This document shows positions 19,847-32,000 of a stretch of DNA of 64,000 nt, in pieces. Source of the stretch: Verrucomicrobiota bacterium (GTDB taxonomy: Bacteria; Verrucomicrobiota; Verrucomicrobiia; Opitutales; Opitutaceae); assembly GCA_016222805.1 (NCBI GenBank), contig JACRQG010000028.1, positions 62,001 to 126,000 of the forward strand, in the 5' to 3' direction. A model generated the notes under the pieces. The model saw nothing but the letters and a program-made list of their open reading frames with translations, was not told the origin of the DNA and searched no databases. A program made the position numbers and the translations under genes. Each line of letters starts with the position of its first letter. Positions within the stretch are counted from its first letter, which is position 1.

Positions 19847-20494
19847 ATGAACACCAACCTTGCCTTCGTTCGTTCCAAGACCTTCGCGGTGGCGGCCCTG
19901 CTCGCCGCCGCGCCTGTGGCGCACGCCGCCGAGCCGCCCTCGGGAGGGTGGGCTGCGGTCGGCGGTTCCGTGGGCGGCTTGCTGCTGGGCGTGATCCAAC
20001 TGATCGTCGGCCTGAGCCTCGCCGCCTTCTCGATCAACAAGGGCCTGCAGCTCCTGTCGCGGCTCCTCGGCGGCATCGACATCTGGGCGGAGATCAAGGG
20101 CCGCAACATCGCCGTGGCGCTCCTCGCCGCCGGCGTGGTCGTTTCGTACACCCGCGTCATCTCCGGCGGCATCGACGCGATGACCCGCTCGCTGCTCACG
20201 CTGGGCACCGGCGGGGTCCTCAACGGCGTCATCGGTCTCGTGGCCGGTGTCATCAACCTCTTTGTGGCCATCGGCGTGGCGAGTTTCGCGATCACGGTGG
20301 TGTTCCGGGTCATGGACAAACTGACGGTGGGCATTGACGAAAGGGCCGAATTCAAGGGCAACAATCCCGCAATCGGCGCCATCTACTGCGGCATCCTGAT
20401 CGGTGTCTCGAGTCTGGTGTCGGCCGGTGTCACCGGTATCGGTTCCGGGGTGTCGTTGTTCCTGGGCGCGTTGATCGACGCCCTGCGTGGCTGA
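19847..20494 (+). CDS. DUF350-domain membrane protein
   Basis: 215 residues from the ATG at 19847 (MNTNLAFVRSKTFAVAALLA), chosen for its signal-like N-terminus ending AHAAE. Two related halves follow, each with two hydrophobic helices and a polar turn with an acidic residue: SINKGLQLLSRLLGGIDIWA with EIKGRNIAVALLAAGVV, then MDKLTVGIDERAEFKGNNPA. This matches the duplicated DUF350 pattern (GN/GR-(I/P)AVA). Family function is poorly defined; members are small inner-membrane proteins. It precedes the DUF885 gene by about 120 bp on the same strand, but a link is not evident. Confidence 0.75.
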   Translation: MNTNLAFVRSKTFAVAALLAAAPVAHAAEPPSGGWAAVGGSVGGLLLGVIQLIVGLSLAAFSINKGLQLLSRLLGGIDIWAEIKGRNIAVALLAAGVVVSYTRVISGGIDAMTRSLLTLGTGGVLNGVIGLVAGVINLFVAIGVASFAITVVFRVMDKLTVGIDERAEFKGNNPAIGAIYCGILIGVSSLVSAGVTGIGSGVSLFLGALIDALRG

Positions 20495-20615
20495 CGCGGC
20501 CCGCGATCGGGAAACCCGCCGGCCGGAACACAGGGGTGCCGCCGGCGGGAGGCTGCGGTCACGGTCCGTCTAATCGCCGTTGCGGTGGGCCGTCGCCTTT
20601 GATCACTGTCGCTTC

Positions 20616-22418
20616 ATGAGACTACCCCTGCTCCTCCTGGCGGCCGGCTTCCTCCTTCCCGCCGCCAGTTCCCTCCGCGCGGCGGATTCGTTCGACGTCT
20701 GGGCCGAGGAACTCGCCCGACGCTTCGTCCGACTGAACCCACAGCTGGCGACGCGGACCCAGTACCTGGCCGCGGAGGAGCAGGACGCCCTCGACCGCGA
20801 TCTGGCGCTGAGTGGAATGTACGGCGAGTCCTATGGCGCGGCGCAGGCGAAGCGCCTGGCGGACTTCGCGCGGGCGGCCATGGGAGAATTGGCGCGGTTT
20901 CCGGAGGCGGGCTTGACCCCGACCCAACGCACGACGGCCGCCATCATCCGGTGGCGGCTCGACCGCCAGATCACGGGGGAGGTGTTCGCGCGAAACACGT
21001 TTGTTTTCGAGCAGTTTGGCGGGCTGCACCTCGGCCTGGTGCATTTCCTGACGGCCACGCATCCGCTGCGCCACCGGCGCGACGCAGAAAATTATCTGGC
21101 GCGGCTCGCTGTCCTGTCGGCGCGGCTCGATGAAGCCATCGCGGAGGCCCGGGACGCCGCGGCGGCGGGGGTGTTGCCGCCGCGCTTTGTCCTGGAGCGC
21201 GTCCTCGGGCAACTCGACAACCTTCTGGCGGGCCAGGCGTCGGATCATCCCTTGGTCGCCGGTTTTGCCCAGCGGCTCGAGGCGCTGGGAGGAGCGTTGT
21301 CCGTGGAGGTGCGCGCCCGCTTCCGCGCCCAGGCGGAGAATACGGTCCAGGACGCAGTGCTGCCGGCGTTCCAGCGTGTGCAGGCGTTGTTGCGCGAGCA
21401 ACTGGCGAGGGCGACGGACGACGCCGGAATCTGGCGGCTCCCGCGGGGAGACGCCAGTTATGCCTGGGCGCTCGAGACCCTGACGACCACGGCCCTGAGG
21501 CCCGAGGAGATTCATGCCGTCGGGTTGCGCGAAGTGGCGCGGATCTCCGCCGAGATGGAGGGAATCCTCATCAAACTTGGATACGCGGGCGGGACGATTG
21601 ACGCCCGGCTGGAGCAGCTGAATGCGAAGCTCAATCCGCCGGCGGTTCCGGATCCGCGGCCCCAGTTGTTGGACAAAGTGGCGGCGGTGGTGCGCGATGC
21701 CGAGCGGCGGGCCCGGGCGTCCTTTGACCTGTTGCCCCGGGCGCCCGTGGAAGTGCGGCGCGAACCGGCCTTCTCCGAGGGAAGCGCCGCCGCCCACTAT
21801 TCCGATCCGGCTCCGGACGGTTCCCTGCCCGGCATCTACTGGATTCCGCTCAAGGACCTCGGACCGCGCGTGACCTGGCTCGGCGTGGGCCTGAAATCCA
21901 CCGCGTACCACGAGGCCATCCCCGGGCACCATTTCCAGGTCGCCATCCAGCAGGAGGCGGACCTGCCGCGATGCCGGAAACTGGGCGTCTTCGGTGAGAA
22001 CTCCGCCTATATCGAGGGCTGGGCCCTCTACGCGGAACGCCTCGCCGACGAGAATGGCTGGTATGAGGACGATCTGCCGGGGCGTCTCGGCTATCTCAAC
22101 ATGCAGCTGTTTCGGGCAAAGCGGCTAGTGGTCGACACCGGCCTGCATTCCAAGCGGTGGACGCGGCAGCAGGTCATCGACTACGGTTTCACTCCCGCCG
22201 AAACGGAACGCTACATCGTCTGGCCCGGACAGGCTTGCTCCTACATGATTGGCCAGCTGCGCCTGCTGGAACTGCGGGAAAAGGCCCGGGCGGCACTCGG
22301 GGCGAAATTCTCGATTCAGGCCTTCCACAATGAGGTCTTGCGGGGCGGGAGCATGCCGCTCGAGGTGCTCGCGCGGGAGCTCGACGCCTGGGTGGCGACG
22401 GTCCTGTCGCGGAACTGA
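20616..22418 (+). CDS. DUF885-family secreted metallopeptidase-like protein
   Basis: 600 residues from the ATG at 20616 (MRLPLLLLAAGFLLPAASSLRA), preferred over 20580 because it opens a standard signal peptide. The hallmark is the zinc-type motif HEAIPGHH near residue 432, preceded by STAYHE and followed by ENSAYIEGWALYAERLADE, where a downstream glutamate could be the third zinc ligand, as in gluzincin-like DUF885 proteins. Length is typical of the family (about 550-620). Likely a periplasmic peptidase or carboxypeptidase; the substrate is unknown. The next gene (MetH) is convergent. Confidence 0.8.
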   Translation: MRLPLLLLAAGFLLPAASSLRAADSFDVWAEELARRFVRLNPQLATRTQYLAAEEQDALDRDLALSGMYGESYGAAQAKRLADFARAAMGELARFPEAGLTPTQRTTAAIIRWRLDRQITGEVFARNTFVFEQFGGLHLGLVHFLTATHPLRHRRDAENYLARLAVLSARLDEAIAEARDAAAAGVLPPRFVLERVLGQLDNLLAGQASDHPLVAGFAQRLEALGGALSVEVRARFRAQAENTVQDAVLPAFQRVQALLREQLARATDDAGIWRLPRGDASYAWALETLTTTALRPEEIHAVGLREVARISAEMEGILIKLGYAGGTIDARLEQLNAKLNPPAVPDPRPQLLDKVAAVVRDAERRARASFDLLPRAPVEVRREPAFSEGSAAAHYSDPAPDGSLPGIYWIPLKDLGPRVTWLGVGLKSTAYHEAIPGHHFQVAIQQEADLPRCRKLGVFGENSAYIEGWALYAERLADENGWYEDDLPGRLGYLNMQLFRAKRLVVDTGLHSKRWTRQQVIDYGFTPAETERYIVWPGQACSYMIGQLRLLELREKARAALGAKFSIQAFHNEVLRGGSMPLEVLARELDAWVATVLSRN

Positions 22419-22505
22419 GCCGGGTCGCGGTACCGGGCCCGGAGGGCAGGGGGAGGCACCGCCGGTGGCCGGGACACGTGCTGGCGAGCCCTGGCCGGCT
22501 CCCGG

Positions 22506-25184
<2,679 letters not shown>

Positions 25185-25186
25185 GG

Positions 25187-26296
25187 TCAGGCGATGGCGA
25201 GGGGCTCGAGGCCGCTGAGACGGAGGGCGCGGGCGGCCTGGGGCGGCATGCGCGGGGCGCGTCCCCGCACGGCCTGGGCGATGGCGGCGATGTGCGCCGG
25301 GGTCGAACCGCAGCAGCCGCCCACGAGATTGACCCAGCCCTGCGCGGCGAATTCGCCGAGCACCGTGGCCATGTCCTCCGGGGTCTCGTCGTAGGCGCCA
25401 AAGGCGTTGGGCAGACCCGCATTCGGGTAGCACGAGGTGTAACACGCCGCGATCTGGGAGAGTTCCTCGACGTACGGGCGCATCGCGGCGCCGCCCAGCG
25501 CGCAGTTGATGCCCACGCAGAAGGGACGCGCGTGCGTGATGCTGTGGTAGAAGGCGCGGATCGTCTGGCCGGACAACGTGCGGCCGGAGGCATCGGTGAT
25601 CGTGACGCTCACCAGCACGGGGACGCGGGCTTCCGCGGCCCGTTGATCGAAGACTGATTCGATCGCGAACAAGGCGGCCTTGGCGTTCAGGGTGTCGAAG
25701 ATCGTCTCGACCAGCAGGGCGTCCACGCCGCCATCGAGCAGGGCTTCGATCTGCTCCGTGTACGCCTGCACGACCTGCTCCCAGGTGACGGCGCGGAAGT
25801 CCGGGCGATTGACATCCGGGGACATGCTGAGCGTGCGGTTGAGGGGACCGATCGCGCCAGCGACGAAGCAGCGCCGCCCGGAGGTGGCGGCCTCGGTGGC
25901 CGCGGCGGCGCGGCGCGCGCAGGCCACGGCGGCGAGGTTGATTTCCCGCACCAACGGCTCGCAGCGGTAGTCGGCCATGCCGATGGCGGTGCTGCTGAAG
26001 GTGTTGGTTTCCACGATGTCGGCCCCCGCGGCGAAGTACGCGCGGTGGATCTCCTCGATGACGTCGGGGCGGGTGAGGCAGAGGAGATCGTTGTTGCCCT
26101 TGAGGTCGTGCGGGTGGTCCGCGAACCGGGAACCCCGGAAATCCGCCTCGGCCAACTTATAAGTCTGGATCATGGATCCCATCGCCCCATCCAGCACGGC
26201 GATCCGGGCGGCAAACAGGCGGCGAAAAGCGTCGGCACGTTCTGCGTCGGCGGCCGGCGCCCGCGAGGCGGATCCTGGGAGGGCGGAAGGGAGCAT
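25187..26296 (-). CDS. metH: Methionine synthase, homocysteine-binding part
   Basis: 369 residues from the ATG at 26296 ([11 protein letters not shown]). Homocysteine S-methyltransferase barrel: [27 protein letters not shown], and the zinc ligands in GINCALGG and [11 protein letters not shown]. The end, [11 protein letters not shown], corresponds to the linker that in fused MetH runs straight into the pterin domain (RLSGLEPL is conserved there), then a TGA stops the frame. The rest of the enzyme continues 2 nt later in another frame. Divergent from the BtuB-like gene; no riboswitch is visible on this strand. Confidence 0.85.
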   Translation of the reverse strand: MLPSALPGSASRAPAADAERADAFRRLFAARIAVLDGAMGSMIQTYKLAEADFRGSRFADHPHDLKGNNDLLCLTRPDVIEEIHRAYFAAGADIVETNTFSSTAIGMADYRCEPLVREINLAAVACARRAAAATEAATSGRRCFVAGAIGPLNRTLSMSPDVNRPDFRAVTWEQVVQAYTEQIEALLDGGVDALLVETIFDTLNAKAALFAIESVFDQRAAEARVPVLVSVTITDASGRTLSGQTIRAFYHSITHARPFCVGINCALGGAAMRPYVEELSQIAACYTSCYPNAGLPNAFGAYDETPEDMATVLGEFAAQGWVNLVGGCCGSTPAHIAAIAQAVRGRAPRMPPQAARALRLSGLEPLAIA

Positions 26297-26421
26297 GATG
26301 GGAGAATCAAGTGGGCCGCACGGCCCTTGGCAAGTAACATATCGACGCATTTGAATCTGTTGATACGTAGAGTTGGAGATTGGGCTTGCGGATTGGGGGC
26401 AGGGAAAGTGCCCTGCGCCGC

Positions 26422-26551
26422 GTCGGTGGTTCTTTTCCAGCCCGGTAGTCAGGGAAGGCCGTGAAAATCGGCCACAGTTGCGCTGCGGTAACGCATCACA
26501 GACCCCGGAAGGCGCGCCCAACCTTGGGCGGGCCGAAAGCCAATCTCCGAC
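26422..26551 (+). promoter_or_regulatory. Cobalamin riboswitch-like leader of the BtuB-type gene
   Basis: Conserved elements of the B12 aptamer occur in the right order on the plus strand: AGGGAAGGCCGTGAAAATCG at 26451-26470 (consensus GGGAA...GGTGAAAATC), GCGCTGCGGTAA at 26480-26491 (position of the CCGCCACTGTAA element), CGGAAGGC at 26506-26513, and GGCCGAAAGCCAATCTCCGA at 26531-26550, the place of the B12 box CCGnAAGCCAGGAGACC. The closing stem is supported by complementary ends GTCGG (26422-26426) and CCGAC (26547-26551), changed together from the usual sequence. About 300 nt separate it from the receptor ATG at 26850. Several consensus positions deviate, so this is a motif-based call. 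Confidence 0.65.
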
Positions 26552-26849
26552 TTCGGTGGGAGGTGAAGGCGAGGGGCGAGGCAGGGCGAAAGGCGGCGCG
26601 CGAGTGCCAGGGACGACGAACCGCGGAGACCCCGCTGGCGCCGGACCGGCGGTCGCGCCTCGTGTTTCGCCCGAGAGCTGCGGAGTCCGAATATCTGCGC
26701 CGGGGTCCTCCTCACGCCCGAGGTGTTTTCCTTCCAGGAAGCGCACGCCTCGCGGCTCCCTTCATCGCCATAATGAAGCGTGAGAGCGGTACCGTTGGTT
26801 TCCCAGTCGGAGGTCCTGCTCTTGTCGCCCATCCCAGCAGCAGTCCTCC
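26552..26849 (+). other. Long leader between riboswitch-like element and BtuB-type gene
   Basis: 298 bp without a supportable gene. A small hairpin (CTTCAT...ATGAAG near 26761-26778) and a B12-box-like AGTCGGAGGTCCTGC at 26805-26819 are present, but the conserved core of a second aptamer is missing. An expression platform could lie here. Confidence 0.4.
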
Positions 26850-28703
26850 ATGACAACGACCTCGATCTCCGGGCGCCTCGCCCGGGTGTTTGCCCTTGTC
26901 CTCACCGGCGCCATCGCCGCGCGGGCCCAGACTCCGGCCACGCCGCTCCCGGCCTATGTCACCACGGCCACGCGTACTCCGGCCGAACCCCGGACCATCG
27001 GGACCGCCACGGATTCCCTGACCGCCGCCGATCTCGCGCGTCGGCAGGTGAACTCGCTGGCCGGCGCGCTGGGGGCGGTGCCCGGGGCGCCGCTCTTCAC
27101 CTCCGGGGCCGGCGGCATGATTACGTCGCTGTTCCTGCGCGGCTCCAACTCCAACCAGACGCTCTTCCTGGTGGACGGGCTGCGGCTCAACGATCCCAAC
27201 ACCGACTACGCGGTCTTTCTGGGCGGTTCCTGCGTGGGCGCCTGTGACAGCCTGGAGATCTCCCATGGTCCCCAGAGTACGCTCTACGGCGGCGAAGCCG
27301 TGGGCGGGGTGGTGGCGCTGCGGGCGCAGCGGGGGGCCGGGGCGGCGTCCGGCAGGATTGCCGTCGAAGGCGGCAGTTTCGGCACGGTGCAGGGGGCGTT
27401 GTCGTCGCAGGGGGAATCGGGCCGGAACGCCTGGAGTCTCGCCGTACAGGGAGGGCGGACTGACAACGAGCGGCCGAACAATGCCTTCGAGTCGAGCAAC
27501 ACGGTGCTGCGCCTCGATCGCCGGCTGGATGATCGTTTCAATGTCGGCGGCACCGTGCGGTGGTTCCATGGGGCCTATGGTTCCCCCGGGGATCGGTACA
27601 CCAACGATCCCGACAATGAGGAGCGCGAGGACAACGTGCTCGCGACGGCGTTTGTCGACGCGCGGCTGGCGCCGGGCTGGACCGCGCGAGCTGTGCTGGG
27701 CGGGCAGGACCGCCGCTTCGTGGCGGAGAGTCCGCGGGCCGGCCGTCCGACGGCGATCACCGTGGTGAAGAACCGTCGCGGCGTGCTCGACGGGCAGACC
27801 ACCTTTGCCGGTTGGGAGCGCCATCGGGTGACGGGCGGCCTCACGGCGGAGGCCAATCACACGCGCAACACGGGATTCGGCGACATCAACCGCAAGCAGA
27901 GCCTGCTGGCGGTCTTCGCGCAGGATGAGTTTGCGCTGCGGGACGACGTGCACCTGACCGCTGGCCTGCGGAACGACGAGTTCGACACCTTCGGGCGTGC
28001 CACCACCGGACGCGCGACCGCGGCCTGGCTGGTCGCCCAGCGCGCCCTGAAACTGCGCGCCAGCTACGGCACGGCGTTCCGGTCCCCGAGCTTTCTGGAC
28101 CTCTACGGCCAGAGCGCCTTCTACGTGGGCAACCCGAACCTGAATCCCGAGGAGGCCCGCGGTTGGGATGCCGGTGCGGACTGGTACCTGGCGGGCGGGC
28201 GGGGCGTGGTGGGCTTGACCTGGTTCGACACGCGTTTCACGGACCTGATCGCGAGCACCGCCAACTTCCGCAGCGTGGAGAACATCCAGCGCGCCCGGAC
28301 GCGCGGGCTGGAAGTCTCGGCGCGCTGGGTTCTGCCCCCGGGCACGGAGCTGCGTGGCAGCTACACCTACCTGGAGGCGGACAACCTGACGTCCGGTCGG
28401 CGCCTGCTGCGGCGGCCGCGCCATCGCGGTAGTGTGGATGTGGTGCAGGAACTGGGCAGGGGATTCACCGCCGGCGCGGGAGTCGTCGCAACGGCCGGTC
28501 GCGAGGACGTGCATGCCGCGACGTTCCGGACCATTGACGGCGAAGACTACACCGTGGTCCGGGTTTTCGGGGAATATCGGGTGTCACCGCGCCTGGCCGT
28601 GAAAGCGCGGATCGAAAACCTCCTCGACGAGGGCTACGAAGAGGTGAACGGCTATCCGGCGCTGGGCCGCGCCGTCTTCGCCGGGCTGGAGTGGAAGTTC
28701 TAG
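26850..28703 (+). CDS. btuB: BtuB-like TonB-dependent cobalamin receptor
   Basis: 617 residues, close to the 594-614 typical of BtuB and far smaller than the other receptors in the window; it lacks the carboxypeptidase-like domain. Signal peptide (VFALVLTGAIAARAQ), a TonB-box-like segment (LPAYVTTATRTPAEP), plug domain (LAGALGAVPGAPLFTSGAGG, LRGSNSNQTLFLVDGLRLND, ISHGPQSTLYGGEAVGGVV), and a barrel ending AVFAGLEWKF. Transport of corrinoids across the outer membrane is inferred from family, size, the cobalamin-riboswitch-like leader and the divergent B12-dependent methionine synthase. No btuCDF genes are in the window. Confidence 0.8.
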   Translation: MTTTSISGRLARVFALVLTGAIAARAQTPATPLPAYVTTATRTPAEPRTIGTATDSLTAADLARRQVNSLAGALGAVPGAPLFTSGAGGMITSLFLRGSNSNQTLFLVDGLRLNDPNTDYAVFLGGSCVGACDSLEISHGPQSTLYGGEAVGGVVALRAQRGAGAASGRIAVEGGSFGTVQGALSSQGESGRNAWSLAVQGGRTDNERPNNAFESSNTVLRLDRRLDDRFNVGGTVRWFHGAYGSPGDRYTNDPDNEEREDNVLATAFVDARLAPGWTARAVLGGQDRRFVAESPRAGRPTAITVVKNRRGVLDGQTTFAGWERHRVTGGLTAEANHTRNTGFGDINRKQSLLAVFAQDEFALRDDVHLTAGLRNDEFDTFGRATTGRATAAWLVAQRALKLRASYGTAFRSPSFLDLYGQSAFYVGNPNLNPEEARGWDAGADWYLAGGRGVVGLTWFDTRFTDLIASTANFRSVENIQRARTRGLEVSARWVLPPGTELRGSYTYLEADNLTSGRRLLRRPRHRGSVDVVQELGRGFTAGAGVVATAGREDVHAATFRTIDGEDYTVVRVFGEYRVSPRLAVKARIENLLDEGYEEVNGYPALGRAVFAGLEWKF

Positions 28704-28732
28704 AAACGACGTCGCCAGAGACCGTCGGCCCG

Positions 28733-28763
28733 GTGGGCGGGGCGACCTCGCCCCGCGTCCACA
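28733..28763. repeat. REP-like palindrome after the BtuB-type gene
   Basis: GTGGGCGGGGCGACC and TCGCCCCGCGTCCACA form the hairpin, 30 bp past the stop of the receptor. The location between convergent genes is typical for this repeat family. Confidence 0.7.
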
Positions 28764-28780
28764 AACGTAAGCAAGTAATC

Positions 28781-28969
28781 CTAACTCGGAGACATCGGCG
28801 CGGGCGGGAGGCGTGACCAAATCTCCCGCTCCGCCTGCAGCCAACAATCCAATGCTGGGCGCGGCGCCTGCTTCTGCCGCCGCGCGATCTGATCGGCGCG
28901 GCGGGCAATTTGACGTTCGAGTTCGAGCAACACGTCCGGCGCGTCAGCCGGGGGAGGTGGGGGCTTCAT
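28781..28969 (-). CDS. Small DUF2934-like protein
   Basis: 62 residues. After a Pro-rich start (MKPPPPPADAPD) comes a helical segment LLELERQIARRADQIARR and the signature CWLQAEREIWSRL, matching the DUF2934 pattern in which a short helical domain ends in HWLxAExE. These are small cytoplasmic proteins of unknown function. It starts 104 bp after the end of the xanthine dehydrogenase gene on the same strand, so it may share that transcript. Confidence 0.6.
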   Translation of the reverse strand: MKPPPPPADAPDVLLELERQIARRADQIARRQKQAPRPALDCWLQAEREIWSRLPPAPMSPS

Positions 28970-29073
28970 CGGGTTGAGGGGTACCCGAGCTTAGGCGAAT
29001 CCGGGAGCGCCCGCTATGCGCAACGCAGGCAATCGGACGGCGCCTATTACGTAGTCCGGCGGCTGGCCGGTGA

Positions 29074-32000
29074 TCAGCCGAGCTGCCGGCCGATGCGCGC
29101 GGCGATGGCGGCGAAGAGGGCCTCGCCGGTCGCGGGAGACGGCAAGGAGACTTCGGGGCCGACGCCAGTCGCTCCCGGCCCGAAGGCCGCCACGGCATCG
29201 CGCAACGCCTCGCGCACCGAGATGGCGAGCATGAAGGGAGGTTCGCCGACCGCCTTGCTGCCGTGAATGACATCGGGTGCGGCGGCATCAGGCAGAAGGG
29301 TGACGCGAAAGTCCGCTGGCGCATCGCCGCAGGCCGGGATCTGGTAGGTGCTGGCGCTGTGCGTGAGCAACCGTCCGTGTGGATCCCAGCGCAGTTCCTC
29401 CCGCGTGAGCCAGCCCATGCCTTGGACGAAGCCGCCCTCAATCTGGCCGCGGTCGATCGCGGGATTGAGCGAGGTGCCAACATCCTCGACCACGTCCACC
29501 CGGCGCACCCGGTGCAGACCCGAATAGCCGTCGATTTCGACCTCGGCCACCGCCGCGCCGGTGACGAAGTAGTGGAAACGCCGCCCGCGGGCGGTTTCGC
29601 GGTCCCACGTCAGTCCGGGAGTCCGGTAGTATCCCGTCGCCGACAGGCTGATGCGATCCAGGTAGGCGCGGCGGCAGAGATCCGCCATCGAGACCCGGCG
29701 CTCCGGTTGGCGGGCGCAGCTCACAAAACCGTCGGCGAACACCAGGGCCATCGGCGGTGTTGGCGGATCCGCTTCGTCCCCGGCCAACATCCGGACGGCC
29801 ACCGGAGTAAGGCGCTCGCGCAGCGTCGCGCAGGCGGCGGCGACCGCGGCGCCATCGAGATCGGCTCCCGCGGAGGCGGCCGTGGCCGAGGTGTTGGGCA
29901 CCTTGTCGGTGCTGGTGAGCATCAGGCGAATCCGGTCGGCGGGCAGCCCGAGCTCGCGCATCGCGACGCCGAGAATCTTCGTGTGCAAGCCCTGACCCAT
30001 TTCGGTGCCGCCGTGGTTCACCTGCGCGGTGCCGTCCTGGTACAGGTGCACGAGGGCGCCGCCTTGGTTGTACGGAGCAAAGGTGAAGGAAATGCCGAAC
30101 TTCACCGGGGTGATCGCCAGGCCGCGCTTGATGCGGGCGTGTGCCTGGTTGAACGACGCCACCTCTCGCCGCCGTTGCGCGAACTCCGCCTGGTGCAGGG
30201 CCAGCTGCCAGCAGCGCTGGAGATGGTTGTCGCCGATCTCCTGTCCGTAGTGGGTCGTGTTGGTGTCGCCGCGGCCGTGGTAGAGGTTGCGCTCGCGCAC
30301 CTGTTCGGGCGGGAGGCCGACGCGACGCGCCACGCGGTCGATGATCTCCTCCATCACCAGCATGCCCTGCGGGCCGCCGAAACCGCGAAACGCGGTGTTG
30401 GAGGCGGTGTTCGTGCGGGCGACGCGTCCGATAAACTCGACGGCGGGCACATGGTAGGCGTTGTCGAGGTGGAACAGCGCCCGGTCCATGATGGCCTGGG
30501 AAAGGTCCAGGGCGCAGCCTCCGTCCGACACGAGGGCAACCCGCAGCGCCAGCAGCCGGCCCTCGGTGTCGTGGCCGACCGAGAACCGCGCGAGGAACGG
30601 GTGGCGCTTGCCCGTGATCGTCATGTCGAGATCGCGGTCCAACTGCAGGCGCACGGGGCGGCCCGTGCGCACGGCGGCGAGGGCCACGGCGGCGGCAAAG
30701 GCGTTGCCCTGCGTTTCCTTGCCGCCGAATCCTCCGCCCATGCGGGGCGACTGGGTGACCACCCGATGGCGCGGCAGGCCAAGCACTTCGCCCACGATCC
30801 CCTGGATTTCCGACGGATGTTGGGTCGAGGAACAAACGAGGACGCCACCGTCGTCGGTGGGCTCGGCCCAGGCCGCCTGGGTTTCGAGGTAAAAGTGCTC
30901 CTGGCCGCCGAGCGAGAACTCGCCGTCAAACCGGCCGGGCGCGGCGGCCAGGGCCGCGGTGCAGTCCGCGCGGTGGAGTCGGCTGGGTTCCGTGAGCCAG
31001 CTCTCGGCGGCGATGGCCGCCGCGAGGCCCAGCACGGGCGGGAGGGGCTCGTATTCAATCTCGACCAACGCTGCCGCCGCCCGGCAGATCGCCACCGATT
31101 CCCCGATCACCCACGCGATCACCTGGCCGTGGTAGTGGACTTCCTCCGCCGCAAGCAGCGGTTCGTCGTGGCGGACGGGGCCGACGTTGTTGCGGCCGGG
31201 AATGTCCTCGGCGAAGAGCACCGCGACGACTCCGGGCTTCTGGCGGGCGCGGGTGGCGTCGCGGCGGAGCAGGCGGGCATGGGCCTGCGTGGAGAGCACC
31301 GGCCAGGCGTCGAGCATGGGCCGGCGCTGCGCGAGATCGTCGGCGTAGAGCGCCCGCCCGGTGACGTGGCCGATGCCGCTCTCGTGGCGCACGCTGCGCG
31401 ACGGATCGGTCGCCGGCGTCTGGGAGCCGGGGACAAAGGCGATCGGGTGGTCCATGGCCTCGCTCGCCTCGCCGGCGACGAACTTTTCCCAGAGGCTGAC
31501 GACGAGACCGCGCCGATAGGTGGCGCTGCCGCGGACATCGTCGATGGGCTGGAAAGTGCTGGCGAGGGCGCGGGCGACTTCGGGTGAGGCGGAGGCGAGG
31601 GTGCGACCGATCAGCAGGCGTTCGGCCTCGGTCGCGCGCCGGGGCCGATCCGCGACCCCGCCGTACGCGATCCGGGCGTGGCGCACCACGCCGGCGGTGT
31701 CGACGTCGAGCAGGAAGGCGGCCGAGACGATGCTGATGTCGAGTTCCCGGCGCTTGGAGACCTTGAAGAAGTCGGTGCGGCGGGTGAGGCCAGGTGCCGG
31801 TGGAGTACGCGGAATGAGGACAGCGCGGAGGATCTCGCCCGATCGCAGGGCGGTCTTCCGGTAGGAGAGGAAAAAGTCCGCCAGGGGGACGGTCCGCTCA
31901 CCGGTGGCGCTGGCCAGCCGGAGCGATGCGTCGAGGCAAAGGAGCACCGGCGCGGCGTCCCCGATTGGGGACGCGGTGGCGAGATTTCCGCCCAGCGTGG

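Noticed and set aside
26805..26819. Second B12-box-like motif before the BtuB-type gene
   Set aside because: AGTCGGAGGTCCTGC resembles the box, but the core GGGAA...CACTGT part is missing nearby; it may be chance.
26712..28514. 600-codon minus-strand frame opposite the BtuB-like gene
   Set aside because: Only a shadow of the receptor codons.
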